A stretch of DNA of 64,000 bases, from contig CP060294.1 in the NCBI GenBank assembly GCA_014302835.1, forward strand, positions 372,001-436,000, written 5' to 3'. This DNA comes from Pedobacter sp. PAMC26386. GTDB lineage: Bacteria; Bacteroidota; Bacteroidia; Sphingobacteriales; Sphingobacteriaceae. The notes below the pieces were generated by a model. That model was not told the DNA's origin. It worked only from the letters and a program-made list of their open reading frames with translations, and searched no databases. Positions 1 to 8,165 of the stretch are shown here, piece after piece; position 1 is the first letter of the stretch, and every line of letters starts with the position of its first letter. A program made the translations under genes and the position numbers.

Positions 1-618
1 ATCTTTGGTGATCCCATTCAAAACCATTTGCAGCTATTGATTACTGATGATGGTGGATGTACCTGGAAAGATGTCACCCCCAGATTAAAACAGACCACAG
101 CGACAGGTGAAGCTGGTTTTGCAGCAAGCGGTACTGGAATTAAAACGATGGCAGGAGGAAAAGTCTGGATCGCTACAGGTGGTACTAAATCAAATATTTA
201 TGCTTCTGATAATTATGGATTGAGCTGGAAAAGGTATGATTGCCCTATTTTGCACGGAAAGAGCAGTACCGGAGCCTTTTCTATCGATTTTTACAATGAA
301 AATCAAGGAATAGTAGTTGGTGGTGATTACGAGAAAGATAAAGAAAACAGCAATAATGTCCTGTTAACCGATGATGGTGGTAAATCATGGACGAAACCTT
401 CCAGACCAGTTTTTGGCTACCGTTCTGGGGTCATCTGGTATGACGATAAAACTTGTTTTGCTACAGGTACTTCAGGTACAGATGTTTCCAGAGATGGAGG
501 AATGAACTGGTATCACCTATCTGAAGAAAGTTTCAATGTGATACAAAAGGCGAAAAAAGGCAAGCTGATTCTACTTGCCGGTAGTAAGGGGTTGATATAT
601 AGCTTGAAAATTAAATAA
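1..618 (+). CDS. BNR/YCF48-type beta-propeller protein, C-terminal part
   Basis: The reading frame is open from the first base, so this is the 3' end of a gene that starts outside the window. The visible ~205 residues hold repeated Asp-rich turns (TDDGG-W at about residues 15-20 and again near 125, SRDGGMNW near 165) typical of BNR/YCF48 (HCF136-like) propeller repeats. Such proteins are often secreted or periplasmic in Bacteroidota and are annotated as oxidoreductase or sialidase-like, but no enzyme active site is visible here, so no reaction is assigned. It converges on pncB with a 4-base gap and no clear terminator between them. Confidence 0.7.
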   Translation: MFGDPIQNHLQLLITDDGGCTWKDVTPRLKQTTATGEAGFAASGTGIKTMAGGKVWIATGGTKSNIYASDNYGLSWKRYDCPILHGKSSTGAFSIDFYNENQGIVVGGDYEKDKENSNNVLLTDDGGKSWTKPSRPVFGYRSGVIWYDDKTCFATGTSGTDVSRDGGMNWYHLSEESFNVIQKAKKGKLILLAGSKGLIYSLKIK

Positions 619-622
619 ATCT

Positions 623-1807
623 CTAATCTATTTCAAGAATCTCTTTAGCAAGATTAATCATTTTATCATTTCCAGTATACTTACCATGTTCATCAGATAA
701 TTTGATCACGTCTGTCCACACTTCATTCTGGGGCTGTGCCTGTGTCATTTTAATCACAATATTCATTGGTGCAGGGCCTGCATCATTAGTCAGGTTAGTG
801 CCTATGCCAAAGGAGATACCAATTTTATTGTGACAATGACCAGCAATGCGGGATACCTTCTCATAATTAAGCGCATCAGAGAAAATAATAGTTTTGGTTT
901 TAGGGTCTATACCCATGCGTTGATAATGCGCAATCACTTTGTCGGCAAACAGTAATGGATCACCACTGTCATGTCTCACCCCATCAAATAACTTGGAAAA
1001 CATCTTGTCAAACTGTCTGAAGAATACATCAGTTGTATAGGTATCGGATAAAGCAATCCCCAGGTCTCCGCGAAAAACCTGTACCCAATGTTCTAATCCT
1101 AATGAGTTGGCCATTTTAAAACCATAACGCGCTGCATGGAACATAAACCACTCATGAGCATGTGTACCGATTGGTTTGGTCTGATTTACCATGGCCATAT
1201 GAACATTACTGGTCCCTATAAAAGACCCTTCCCCATATTTTTGGAGTGTTTGTAAAACCAAACGATGGATTGCATACGAATACCGTCTTCGTGTACCAAA
1301 CTCAGCAACAGTAACACCCAGATCGCGGTAATTTTCAATCTTTTTCTTTGTCCGTTCAATGACTTCTTCATTGCTGATCCTTACTGCATGAGTCATTTCA
1401 TAGAATAACTCGCAGATGAGAGACATTATCGGAACTTCCCATAAGATAGTACGATACCACAGCCCCTCGATATGTACTTCCAACTGATCACCCTGTTGTT
1501 CAATGCGTACTTCATCTGGCTGATAACGGTATCCTTCCAGAAAATCAAGATACAAAGGATCAAGATACGGGCAATTTACTTGTAAGAATTTTTTCTCTTC
1601 CCGGGTTAACCGCAATAAAGCCATTTCATTTACAGCCTTGCGTAGTGCATCACCAAATCCAGCAGGATAAACATGTTTTCCACGGTTTATGAATTTATAA
1701 CGAACCTTAGCATACGGAAATAAACGGATAACGCCCTGTTGCATGGTGAACTTATAAAAGTCATTATCAAGGATGGAAACTATTGTAGGGATAGGCTGTA
1801 TAGTCAT
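623..1807 (-). CDS. pncB: nicotinate phosphoribosyltransferase
   Basis: Makes nicotinate mononucleotide from nicotinate and PRPP in the cytoplasm, the entry step of the Preiss-Handler NAD salvage pathway. At 394 residues it has the length of E. coli PncB (about 400). The N-terminal LDNDFYKFTMQQ segment, the FGTRRRYS motif and the GTHAHEWF segment around the regulatory His region are all present, as is the RHDSGDP phosphate-binding motif. The start ATG at 1807 gives a natural N-terminus. It is separated from the upstream cupin gene on the same strand by a strong hairpin, so it is probably transcribed on its own. Confidence 0.95.
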   Translation of the reverse strand: MTIQPIPTIVSILDNDFYKFTMQQGVIRLFPYAKVRYKFINRGKHVYPAGFGDALRKAVNEMALLRLTREEKKFLQVNCPYLDPLYLDFLEGYRYQPDEVRIEQQGDQLEVHIEGLWYRTILWEVPIMSLICELFYEMTHAVRISNEEVIERTKKKIENYRDLGVTVAEFGTRRRYSYAIHRLVLQTLQKYGEGSFIGTSNVHMAMVNQTKPIGTHAHEWFMFHAARYGFKMANSLGLEHWVQVFRGDLGIALSDTYTTDVFFRQFDKMFSKLFDGVRHDSGDPLLFADKVIAHYQRMGIDPKTKTIIFSDALNYEKVSRIAGHCHNKIGISFGIGTNLTNDAGPAPMNIVIKMTQAQPQNEVWTDVIKLSDEHGKYTGNDKMINLAKEILEID

Positions 1808-1810
1808 ATA

Positions 1811-1871
1811 TTAAGGTATATATGAGCTACTATAACATAATTCGGGCCAGTAGCTCATTTAATTACCTTAA
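1811..1871. terminator. two-stage hairpin between cupin gene and pncB
   Basis: The outer arms ttaaggta (1811-1818) and taccttaa (1864-1871) are perfect complements, and the inner arms atgagctact (1822-1831) and agtagctcat (1849-1858) form a 10-bp perfect stem. It lies just after the cupin gene stop and just before the pncB start, both on the minus strand, so it probably ends the qor-cupin transcript. No long U-run follows it. Confidence 0.55.
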
Positions 1872-1878
1872 ATATTTT

Positions 1879-2358
1879 TTATTTAGCGTCCAGCAAAATT
1901 GCCAGTTGAATACAATGTGTCTCCGACCGGTTACTCCATGCGTGATTTGTGCCACGCTGGACCACAATATCTCCAGTTTTCAAAAGTGTTTCTTCCTCAT
2001 CCAGTATCATGTAAATTTCTCCGGATAAAATTATAATGTAATCCAGCGTAGCAGTTTTATGCATTAATGGATGAACCTGTCCCTTTTCAACTGGTTTAAT
2101 TCCAAGCTCTTTATCAGGAGGAATGCTTACATAGCGGAAATAGGACCCATGAACAGGGGTTTCAGGGATAGCAGTATTCTCTATACTGATCTCTTTTGAT
2201 AAATTTACAGGCATCTGATCTGTAGCCCAGATATCAGAGATGATCAGACCAGGGAAATGTTCAGAGACAGTGCTTACTGTAGCATCTTCAGTAATTACTG
2301 ATTTACCATTTTTAATTCCTGTGACTATACGGCGGGGTATTTTTGGTATTTGTGACAT
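1879..2358 (-). CDS. cupin domain protein
   Basis: A 159-residue single-domain cupin. The C-terminal half carries the barrel: a His-containing strand (QVHPLMHKTATLDYIIILSGEI, about residues 95-117), a GDIVVQRGTNHAW second motif near 130-142, and the following hydrophobic strand. Cupins of this size and arrangement often accompany oxidoreductases; the substrate cannot be read from sequence. Its start lies 7 bases after the stop of the quinone-reductase-like gene, so the two almost certainly form one operon, likely controlled by the divergent HxlR regulator. Confidence 0.75.
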   Translation of the reverse strand: MSQIPKIPRRIVTGIKNGKSVITEDATVSTVSEHFPGLIISDIWATDQMPVNLSKEISIENTAIPETPVHGSYFRYVSIPPDKELGIKPVEKGQVHPLMHKTATLDYIIILSGEIYMILDEEETLLKTGDIVVQRGTNHAWSNRSETHCIQLAILLDAK

Positions 2359-2365
2359 AGTTGAT

Positions 2366-3370
2366 TTAATCTATTTGCATTACTAATTTTCTGCCTTTTG
2401 TCATATTATCCTCTAAAAGCTGATGCGCTTTTTTGACAGTATCGACAGTTAGCGGACCTACAATGAATACATCTGGCGGGGCTAGCTGGAATTGAGCCGT
2501 TAACTGCATAAATGCATTCAGCCTTGCTCCATAATAACCATAATTCTTTTGTAGAGAATAGGCGTAATTGGAAATATTTACAATGACTGCTCCTTTATGG
2601 AAAAGATCCTCCCTTGCGCTATCTGTCGTTAAAGCTGTTACATCCGTATAAGTACCATTTATAGCAATGACCTGCGCACAGATCCAGGACATTTGACCAC
2701 CTACCAGGTCTATACAATGATTAAACAAATGACCTTGGTTGCTGTCTATGAGAATCTGTGAAAGGTTCCCGGCTTTATAATCGATAATTTGTTCTTTTTT
2801 CAGCCCAGCTTTAAGCAATTGTTTTTTGCTTTCTTTATTACCAGCAGTAACAATTATCTTTTGATAGCCCTTAGCGATCAGTATTTTGACAAGAGCCATA
2901 CCCACACCACCAGCTGCTCCGCTGATAAAAACCGAATCATCTTCTTTGATAGTCAGACGGCTGTAACATTGAAATGCAGTAAGGGAGCCACTCGGAATAG
3001 CAGCGGCTTCTTCAAAAGTTATGCTTTCAGGTTTGCTAACTAATATAAGCTCTGGGACACTAATATATTCCGTATAAGTGCCATTTGAGCCCATACTTCC
3101 TGAGGCAGCAAATACGGCCTCACCAATCTTGAACTGATGTGCCGATGGACCATTTTTAACAATCACTCCAGAAAACTCGCGCCCCAAAATAGGGGAGTGC
3201 ATCCGCTTTCTTTCTGTTTTACCCTGTCTCATTTGATAATCGATAGGATTAAAAGCCGTTGCTTTGATTTTGATCAATACTTCATTATCTCCGGGCTCAG
3301 GTACAGCATAATTATTTTCAAGTATGAAATTATCACTGCTGCCGGAATTGTTTAATATAATTGCTTTCAT
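2366..3370 (-). CDS. zinc-independent quinone oxidoreductase / MDR-family alcohol dehydrogenase
   Basis: A 334-residue medium-chain dehydrogenase/reductase. The GroES-like N-terminal domain (residues ~1-115) carries the NPIDYQMRQG segment typical of quinone oxidoreductases, and the Rossmann domain has SGAAGGVGMALVKI (about residues 150-163) for NADPH. The Cys/His zinc ligands of true alcohol dehydrogenases are not seen, so NADPH-dependent reduction of quinones or enones is more likely. It is the first gene of a two-gene operon with the cupin gene and is divergent from an HxlR regulator, an arrangement typical of electrophile- or quinone-responsive detoxification. Confidence 0.85.
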   Translation of the reverse strand: MKAIILNNSGSSDNFILENNYAVPEPGDNEVLIKIKATAFNPIDYQMRQGKTERKRMHSPILGREFSGVIVKNGPSAHQFKIGEAVFAASGSMGSNGTYTEYISVPELILVSKPESITFEEAAAIPSGSLTAFQCYSRLTIKEDDSVFISGAAGGVGMALVKILIAKGYQKIIVTAGNKESKKQLLKAGLKKEQIIDYKAGNLSQILIDSNQGHLFNHCIDLVGGQMSWICAQVIAINGTYTDVTALTTDSAREDLFHKGAVIVNISNYAYSLQKNYGYYGARLNAFMQLTAQFQLAPPDVFIVGPLTVDTVKKAHQLLEDNMTKGRKLVMQID

Positions 3371-3428
3371 AGATCATCTGATTTAAACTCTTAATAAATG
3401 AGCAGGCTAAATTAATTGGTCAATAGTT

Positions 3429-3436
3429 TATATTTG
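3429..3436 (+). promoter_or_regulatory. candidate -7 element for hxlR-type gene
   Basis: TATATTTG matches the Bacteroidota -7 consensus TAnnTTTG exactly, about 50 bases before the regulator ATG. No good TTG -33 element is found 19-21 bases upstream, so confidence is limited. Confidence 0.35.
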
Positions 3437-3451
3437 CTATTAGTTAACTTT

Positions 3452-3467
3452 AGGTAACTAGTTACCT
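3452..3467. promoter_or_regulatory. perfect 16-bp palindrome, likely HxlR operator
   Basis: AGGTAACTAGTTACCT is its own reverse complement and lies in the short divergent spacer between the reductase-cupin operon and the HxlR-family gene. A second perfect palindrome, AGTTAACT, sits just beside it at 3442-3449. HxlR/DUF24 regulators bind as winged-helix dimers to such dyads, so autoregulation and control of the reductase operon is the natural reading; this is an inference from position and symmetry. Confidence 0.6.
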
Positions 3468-3485
3468 CGAATAAACTATCAGCAC

Positions 3486-3854
3486 ATGGGCACAGTGAAA
3501 AATAAAGAAAATGTACGTGAAGCAAGTTGTAAGGAAGAGCTTACCGCTATGCGGGATAGTATAGACATACTCGGAGGGAAATGGAAATTACTCATTATGC
3601 GTTATCTGACCAACAGGACTACTGAAAGTAATCACTTCAAAAAAATACAACGTGGAATTGATGGGATTTCAGCGAAGATGTTATCAAAAGAATTAAAAGA
3701 TCTTGAGCTTAATTTGATGGTGACCAGAACGATACAGGATACCAGGCCAGTTACAGTTAATTATTCCATTACCGAATACGGGACAAGCATTATACCAGTC
3801 ACTGATATGCTTGTACAATGGGGCCTGAACCATCGGGAGAAAATCAGAGATTGA
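3486..3854 (+). CDS. HxlR/DUF24-family winged-helix transcriptional regulator
   Basis: 122 residues with the complete HxlR fold: CKEELTAMRDSIDILGGKWKLLIMRYL (about 15-41) is the hallmark entry helix and turn, followed by the recognition helix region (GIDGISAKMLSKELKDLE) and the wing VNYSITEYG. The Cys at residue ~15, at the position used for redox sensing in several family members (YodB, HypR), suggests electrophile or redox sensing. It is divergent from the quinone-reductase/cupin operon with a palindromic site between them. Confidence 0.92.
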   Translation: MGTVKNKENVREASCKEELTAMRDSIDILGGKWKLLIMRYLTNRTTESNHFKKIQRGIDGISAKMLSKELKDLELNLMVTRTIQDTRPVTVNYSITEYGTSIIPVTDMLVQWGLNHREKIRD

Positions 3855-3978
3855 TAAAATAACCATTGTAGCTAAAGTTTAACATCTCTTAACAGGATCT
3901 GTAATCTCTAAACACTACATTTACAGCATTCGATTTAAACAGGCTCTTTATTAGTCGCAACGGGGGAACACACACAGG

Positions 3979-5142
3979 ATGACTAAAAAAGTCAAGTTTA
4001 TTAATACCAATCAGTCCGCATTTTATGTTACAGTACGAAAAAGGGTAGATGCTTATTTTACTGAAAACAACATCTCTATTCATGCAAATGGCGCAATGTG
4101 GTTTAAAGCCGCATTCTTCTTAACTGGATTAACAGGACTGTATATCTTAATTTTGTTTGGTGGCTTTGGCCCGCTAATTTTACTGCTGCTAGCCATTTTA
4201 CTCGGCGTATTCGGTGCGTTTGTTGGCTTTAATGTTTGCCATGATGCCATTCATAAAGCCTTTTCAGGTAATACAAAGGTCAATCAGGTTTTTAGTTTTG
4301 TTTTTAACCTGATCGGAGCCAGTCCATACGTATGGAATATTTGCCATAATATTGTACACCATACTTATACAAATATTGCCGGTCATGATGAAGATATTGA
4401 CGTAGCACCCGGACTTATCCGGTTTTCTGATACAGAGACAGTGAATAAATTACAGCGTTTTCAGCATTTCTATGCATTTGTATTGTATAGTTTTTCTATG
4501 CTATCATGGGTTTTCAGAAAGGACTATAAAAAGTTTTTTCAGCATAAAATTGGTGAACACCGTGTGGTTCATCCCAGGATAGAATACTTCAAACTTTTCT
4601 TTTATAAAGCGATCTACTATTTTCTTTTCATAGTCTTGCCTTTATGGGTTCTGCCAATCACATGGGGGCAGTTCTTAATTGGTTTCCTGGCGATGCAACT
4701 GTCTCAGGGGTTGGTTCTGGGGCTTGTTTTTCAGCTTGCACATGTGGTGGAAGGAACAGATTTTCCTACTCCGAATGAAGAAGGAAATATGGAAGAAGCA
4801 TGGGCAGCACATCAAATGAGAACCACTGCTAATTTTGCGGGTGGAAGTACAATCGCCGCATTTTTATGTGGAGGATTAAACCGCCAGATAGAGCATCATC
4901 TTTTTCCAAAGATCTGCCATATTCATTATCCTGCAATTGGTCTGATTGTTAAAGAAACAGCAAGGGAATTTAAGCTACCATATATTGAAAGTTTGACTTT
5001 TACAGCTGCGCTGCAATCCCATTACCGCACATTGAGAAAATTGGGTAAAGAGACCTATAAATCAAACAAGAATATTAACCGGGAAATTTACGTTATTCCG
5101 ATAACTGTCAGTATTCCGGCAACGGTTGAAGCAGTACTTTAA
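3979..5142 (+). CDS. membrane fatty-acid desaturase (acyl-lipid/acyl-CoA type)
   Basis: An integral-membrane di-iron desaturase of 387 residues. All three histidine boxes are present: HDAIH at 88-92, HNIVHH at 123-128 and QIEHH at 303-307. The Gln-type third box points to the front-end / linoleoyl-CoA-like branch. At least four hydrophobic spans (around 42-62, 64-86, 160-178, 208-250) flank the boxes as in the family. It introduces a double bond into membrane acyl chains using O2 and reductant, commonly for cold adaptation. Preceded by a 124-base gap and convergent with the broken small membrane gene, overlapping its end by four bases. Confidence 0.9.
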   Translation: MTKKVKFINTNQSAFYVTVRKRVDAYFTENNISIHANGAMWFKAAFFLTGLTGLYILILFGGFGPLILLLLAILLGVFGAFVGFNVCHDAIHKAFSGNTKVNQVFSFVFNLIGASPYVWNICHNIVHHTYTNIAGHDEDIDVAPGLIRFSDTETVNKLQRFQHFYAFVLYSFSMLSWVFRKDYKKFFQHKIGEHRVVHPRIEYFKLFFYKAIYYFLFIVLPLWVLPITWGQFLIGFLAMQLSQGLVLGLVFQLAHVVEGTDFPTPNEEGNMEEAWAAHQMRTTANFAGGSTIAAFLCGGLNRQIEHHLFPKICHIHYPAIGLIVKETAREFKLPYIESLTFTAALQSHYRTLRKLGKETYKSNKNINREIYVIPITVSIPATVEAVL

Positions 5143-5376
5143 TGAGGGACCCTGGTTAGCTGCTGGCCTTCAATCAACATATTGATACCATAGGCTATCG
5201 TCGCACAGGCAATCCCTATGCCCAGAAAAGATGGAGTATTTGTAACTGATTCGGCTGCCCTGTAAGCCTCCATTGGCTATTCCTGCCCACACGGTCGTGA
5301 AAAAAGCCATAAGTAATAATCCAGTCGCTATTCCAGTGACAGCCATCCTGGGGATGGGGCTGATCTCTTTATTCAT
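5139..5376 (-). pseudogene. small two-helix membrane protein, interrupted by a +1 frameshift
   Basis: The frame starting at 5376 reads MNKEISPIPRMAVTGIATGL and one membrane span, then runs out of phase after GGLQ and stops at 5170. Dropping one G from the ggg at about 5258-5260 gives a continuous ~78-residue protein whose second half contains PSFLGIGIACATIAYG, an obvious second membrane span, and which ends at a stop at 5139-5141. The two halves together look like one small hydrophobic protein. It is either a real one-base insertion, a sequencing error or, less likely, a recoding site. Function unknown. Confidence 0.6.
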
Positions 5377-5430
5377 TATCTTAATCTATTGATAAGTAAG
5401 ATGTAAGATAATGAATATAAATGATTGTTT

Positions 5431-5943
5431 TTACTGATTCTTATGGATCCGCTTCCACATTTTTTCATCAATTTGAGCAGTATCAATATCTTTTATCCAG
5501 AATAAGCTCGAGGTGATATAATTTACTTTGCAAGTCTTGTAAATAGGATAAATACCTTTTTCCGGACCACAGCTTTTCCTTCTTAAAACTATTTGATTAT
5601 TGGGGTTGTCTTTGTACTCGAATAAGACATGGTCTGTATTCCATAAACACATACCAGAAAAAACAGATATAAATGCCACAAAACAAGCAATAGCTGCAAC
5701 CACACCCGTAATCAATATTTTTCCAATCAGGAGTTTCTTACTGTCGTTTTGTTTTAAAGTGCCGAATAATGTAAATATAACTGCAGTTTGAAGCCCATAG
5801 AAAACAAAAAGCATATAAAAACCTCCGCTTTTTCCAATTTTGATCTCCAGCGGGATGATTTTTCCAAAAAGCGCGATAATTATCCAGCTAATAATTGTGA
5901 GGATAGAAACCCAGAATATTACCCTTTTGAGTATTTGTATCAT
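5431..5943 (-). CDS. hypothetical membrane protein
   Basis: 170 residues, not recognised as a known family. Three hydrophobic segments are visible: about 5-30, 41-60 and 72-96. They are followed by a ~70-residue hydrophilic tail with two Cys (in RRKSCGPEK and YKTCKVNY) that may lie outside the membrane and form a disulphide. Its ATG overlaps the stop of the upstream 2-hydroxyacid dehydrogenase homologue by four bases, so the two are translationally coupled and probably co-expressed. Confidence 0.7.
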   Translation of the reverse strand: MIQILKRVIFWVSILTIISWIIIALFGKIIPLEIKIGKSGGFYMLFVFYGLQTAVIFTLFGTLKQNDSKKLLIGKILITGVVAAIACFVAFISVFSGMCLWNTDHVLFEYKDNPNNQIVLRRKSCGPEKGIYPIYKTCKVNYITSSLFWIKDIDTAQIDEKMWKRIHKNQ

Positions 5944-6842
5944 TTGTTATTCAAATAATCTATCATATTGGCCAGGACTTTTTCTGAAAGCCTTTGTTTA
6001 GCCTCAAGTGTAAAACCACCAAACTGATCTGATAAAATAATATTATCATGTGCAGCAAACTCATGTGCAAAATATCCAACACCATCAGCGTCGAAAATAG
6101 CGAAGTTTTTTTGATCAGCAATCCAATTTAAAAACGCTTCTTTCTCAAAAGGAACACCTAAAGAAGTATTGACAAGAATTGAATCTGGTTTTTTTAATTT
6201 AAATTCCCGTTCCGACAGAAGGACTGTGTTTTTAGGTAAATGAGTTGAAATGATATCACATGAAGCCATTAATTCATCCAAAGGTAAATAAGTAATACCA
6301 TTTTTTTCCTGTTCGTATTTTCGGCTTCGGCCAAAATAAAACACCTGCATTCCAAAATGTAATGCAGTCTGGGCAACCATCAGCCCCAATGTTCCGAGAC
6401 CGATAATACCCAAGCTTTTATTCTTTAATTCTACAGGTTCATCTTTCCATCTCACCCGAAGCAGGCCTTTCAAGAGAAAAATCAATTGTGCAAATATAAA
6501 CTCTACAGCACCTTCATCTCCATAATCTTTAACTCCTTTTACCTGAATACCCTTTTCGCGGGCAGCCATAATATTGACATTAGCTGAGGCTTCATCATAT
6601 AAACTACAACACATGCCAACATATTTTAATTGCGAAGTTTTTACAATAATTTCGGCAGTAATCTTTGTTTGCCAGCTGACGAGCACACAGTCTGAATCCC
6701 CGATACGGGCAAATGTTTCACTATCAGTTTCCGGATAATCATTATATATGGTAAGCTTAGCTTTTGAAAGTTTAGCAATCTGGTCAGTAATCTCTTTTGT
6801 AAGACCACAATTGTCTAGAATAGTTATTTTTTCGAACTGCAT
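5940..6842 (-). CDS. D-isomer 2-hydroxyacid dehydrogenase homologue with degenerate active site
   Basis: 300 residues with the fold of the D-2-hydroxyacid dehydrogenase family. The NAD-binding GLGTLG is at 148-153 and the HLPKN segment at 201-205. The catalytic triad of the family is Arg, Glu and His. Here the NTxRG motif reads NTSLG, placing Leu at residue 228 where Arg belongs, and the usual PH before the C-terminal helix reads SDQFGG, placing Gln at 273 where His belongs. NAD binding should survive, but normal hydride-transfer chemistry is doubtful. It is coupled to the downstream membrane protein. The gene itself is intact, so this looks like a changed function rather than decay. Confidence 0.8.
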   Translation of the reverse strand: MQFEKITILDNCGLTKEITDQIAKLSKAKLTIYNDYPETDSETFARIGDSDCVLVSWQTKITAEIIVKTSQLKYVGMCCSLYDEASANVNIMAAREKGIQVKGVKDYGDEGAVEFIFAQLIFLLKGLLRVRWKDEPVELKNKSLGIIGLGTLGLMVAQTALHFGMQVFYFGRSRKYEQEKNGITYLPLDELMASCDIISTHLPKNTVLLSEREFKLKKPDSILVNTSLGVPFEKEAFLNWIADQKNFAIFDADGVGYFAHEFAAHDNIILSDQFGGFTLEAKQRLSEKVLANMIDYLNNK

Positions 6843-7163
6843 ATCATATTAATTAATTAACAGGAATGCGAATATATTAATTGCTTCTGATTAGATATGA
6901 CCTAATGAAACATATTGAAGTGGTTTTTTTGAAAAAAGACATTTTTAGCAGGTAATTGAGTAGTGGTCATTTCTTTATCGCATAATCAGGTTAAAGTCAC
7001 AATTCACCCAGGTTAAAATGATCCAGGTGTTTCTATTGAATTTTGAGAAATACTGATGAATTCCTATCAATAGATGAGCTTTTTGATAAATAAAAAATGA
7101 GCTTTTTAACAAAGCAAAGGCGCCAAATACTTTCGGACTTTATCTAAATTAAAAACATAGATA
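6843..7163. other. 321-base intergenic region upstream of the SDR gene
   Basis: AT-rich spacer between two divergent genes. It contains two direct repeats discussed separately: CAGGTTAAA at 6987 and 7009, and ATGAGCTTTTT at 7074-7084 and 7098-7108. No small open frame or convincing -7 element was seen. Confidence 0.5.
6987..7017. promoter_or_regulatory. direct repeat CAGGTTAAA x2, 22-bp period: candidate AraC operator
   Basis: CAGGTTAAA occurs at 6987-6995 and again at 7009-7017, a 22-bp period or about two helical turns. AraC-family proteins often bind two direct half-sites with this spacing. The site lies ~150 bases upstream of the SDR gene, and an AraC-family gene follows that SDR gene, so it is a plausible operator. 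Inferred from spacing and context only. Confidence 0.4.
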
Positions 7164-8063
7164 ATGACAAATTCAGAAAACATAAGAAAAGTTTGGTTCA
7201 TAACAGGAAGCTCCCGAGGATTGGGAAGAAGCCTGACCGAAAAGGTACTTGCTCATGGTGACCAGGTGGTTGCGACAGCGAGAGACACAGCACAACTTAA
7301 AGACCTTTTAACAGCTTGTCCGGATCAGTTATATCCAGTGCAGCTTGAGGTGACAGATAAAGAACAGGTTGCTCAGGCAGTGCAGCATGCTGTTCAGCAT
7401 TTTGGGTGTATTGACATTCTGGTAAACAATGCTGGTTTTGGAATTACCGGAGCTGCCGAAGCTTTTACCGATGAGCAGGTACGTAGCCAGCTGGAGACAA
7501 ATTTATATGCACCAATAGCAATCACTCGTGCTGTATTACCTTATATGCGTAAACAAAGATCTGGTCGTATCCTGCAAATCAGTTCAGTCGGTGGTAGGGT
7601 AGGTAGTATAGGGTTATCAATTTACCAGGTTGCTAAATTTGGTTTAGGAGGTTTTAGTGAGGCACTGGCTAAAGAAGTTGCTTCTTTAGGAATACACGTA
7701 ACCAGTGTTGAACCAGGAGGATTCCGTACCGATTGGGCTGGTAATTCTATGAGTTATGCTCAACAGGTAGAGGGGTATGAAACTACAGTAGATCAGCGGA
7801 TCGAACTTTTTAAATCAGGTAATTTTGTTCCGATGGGCGATCCTGATAAAGCGGCGCAAGTAATGATTGAATTAGTTGGACATCCGCAACCTCCAGTGCA
7901 TTTAATCTTAGGCAGTGAAGCAGTAGGCATAGTAAAACATGCGGAAGCAGTCAAAATGGAGGAATTTGAAAAATGGATCTCCGTATCTGTTTCTACGGAT
8001 TACGTAGACTCCGTGAATTTTCTGGAAACCCAAGCAGGGCAAGCCTTGTTGAAAAAAGGATAA
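7164..8063 (+). CDS. short-chain dehydrogenase/reductase (SDR)
   Basis: 299 residues of classical SDR design. The cofactor motif TGSSRGLG is at 14-21, NNAG follows around residue 90, the catalytic Ser is in SSVGG near 138, and YQVAK (154-158) supplies Tyr and Lys. The Arg after the TGSSRG turn suggests NADP preference. The substrate is unknown. It lies next to an AraC-family regulator gene, a common pairing in Bacteroidota, and a direct repeat upstream could be that regulator's site. Confidence 0.9.
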   Translation: MTNSENIRKVWFITGSSRGLGRSLTEKVLAHGDQVVATARDTAQLKDLLTACPDQLYPVQLEVTDKEQVAQAVQHAVQHFGCIDILVNNAGFGITGAAEAFTDEQVRSQLETNLYAPIAITRAVLPYMRKQRSGRILQISSVGGRVGSIGLSIYQVAKFGLGGFSEALAKEVASLGIHVTSVEPGGFRTDWAGNSMSYAQQVEGYETTVDQRIELFKSGNFVPMGDPDKAAQVMIELVGHPQPPVHLILGSEAVGIVKHAEAVKMEEFEKWISVSVSTDYVDSVNFLETQAGQALLKKG

Positions 8064-8069
8064 GCGTTT

Positions 8070-8096
8070 GTTTAAATTTAGAGGAGAAATTTAAAC
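8070..8096. repeat. GTTTAAATTT inverted repeat
   Basis: gtttaaattt (8070-8079) and aaatttaaac (8087-8096) form a perfect 10-bp stem right after the SDR stop. It shares the GTTTAAA/TTTAAAC core with hairpins at 25338 and 29315. Confidence 0.5.
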
Positions 8097-8118
8097 AGGA
8101 TTTAAGACGAAAAAAATG

Positions 8119-8144
8119 AAGCACCGGTCTAGAAACCGGTGCTT
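8119..8144 (+). terminator. hairpin after SDR gene
   Basis: aagcaccggt (8119-8128) and accggtgctt (8135-8144) make a perfect 10-bp GC-rich stem with a 6-base loop, 55 bases after the SDR stop. No U-run follows. It argues against the GTG at 8139 as a start for the next gene. Confidence 0.6.
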
Positions 8145-8165
8145 ATCCTATATATTTGGGTTGAT

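Noticed and set aside
8139..8165. GTG at 8139 as start of the AraC gene
   Set aside because: It lies inside the right arm of the preceding hairpin; ATG 8166 gives a standard N-terminus.
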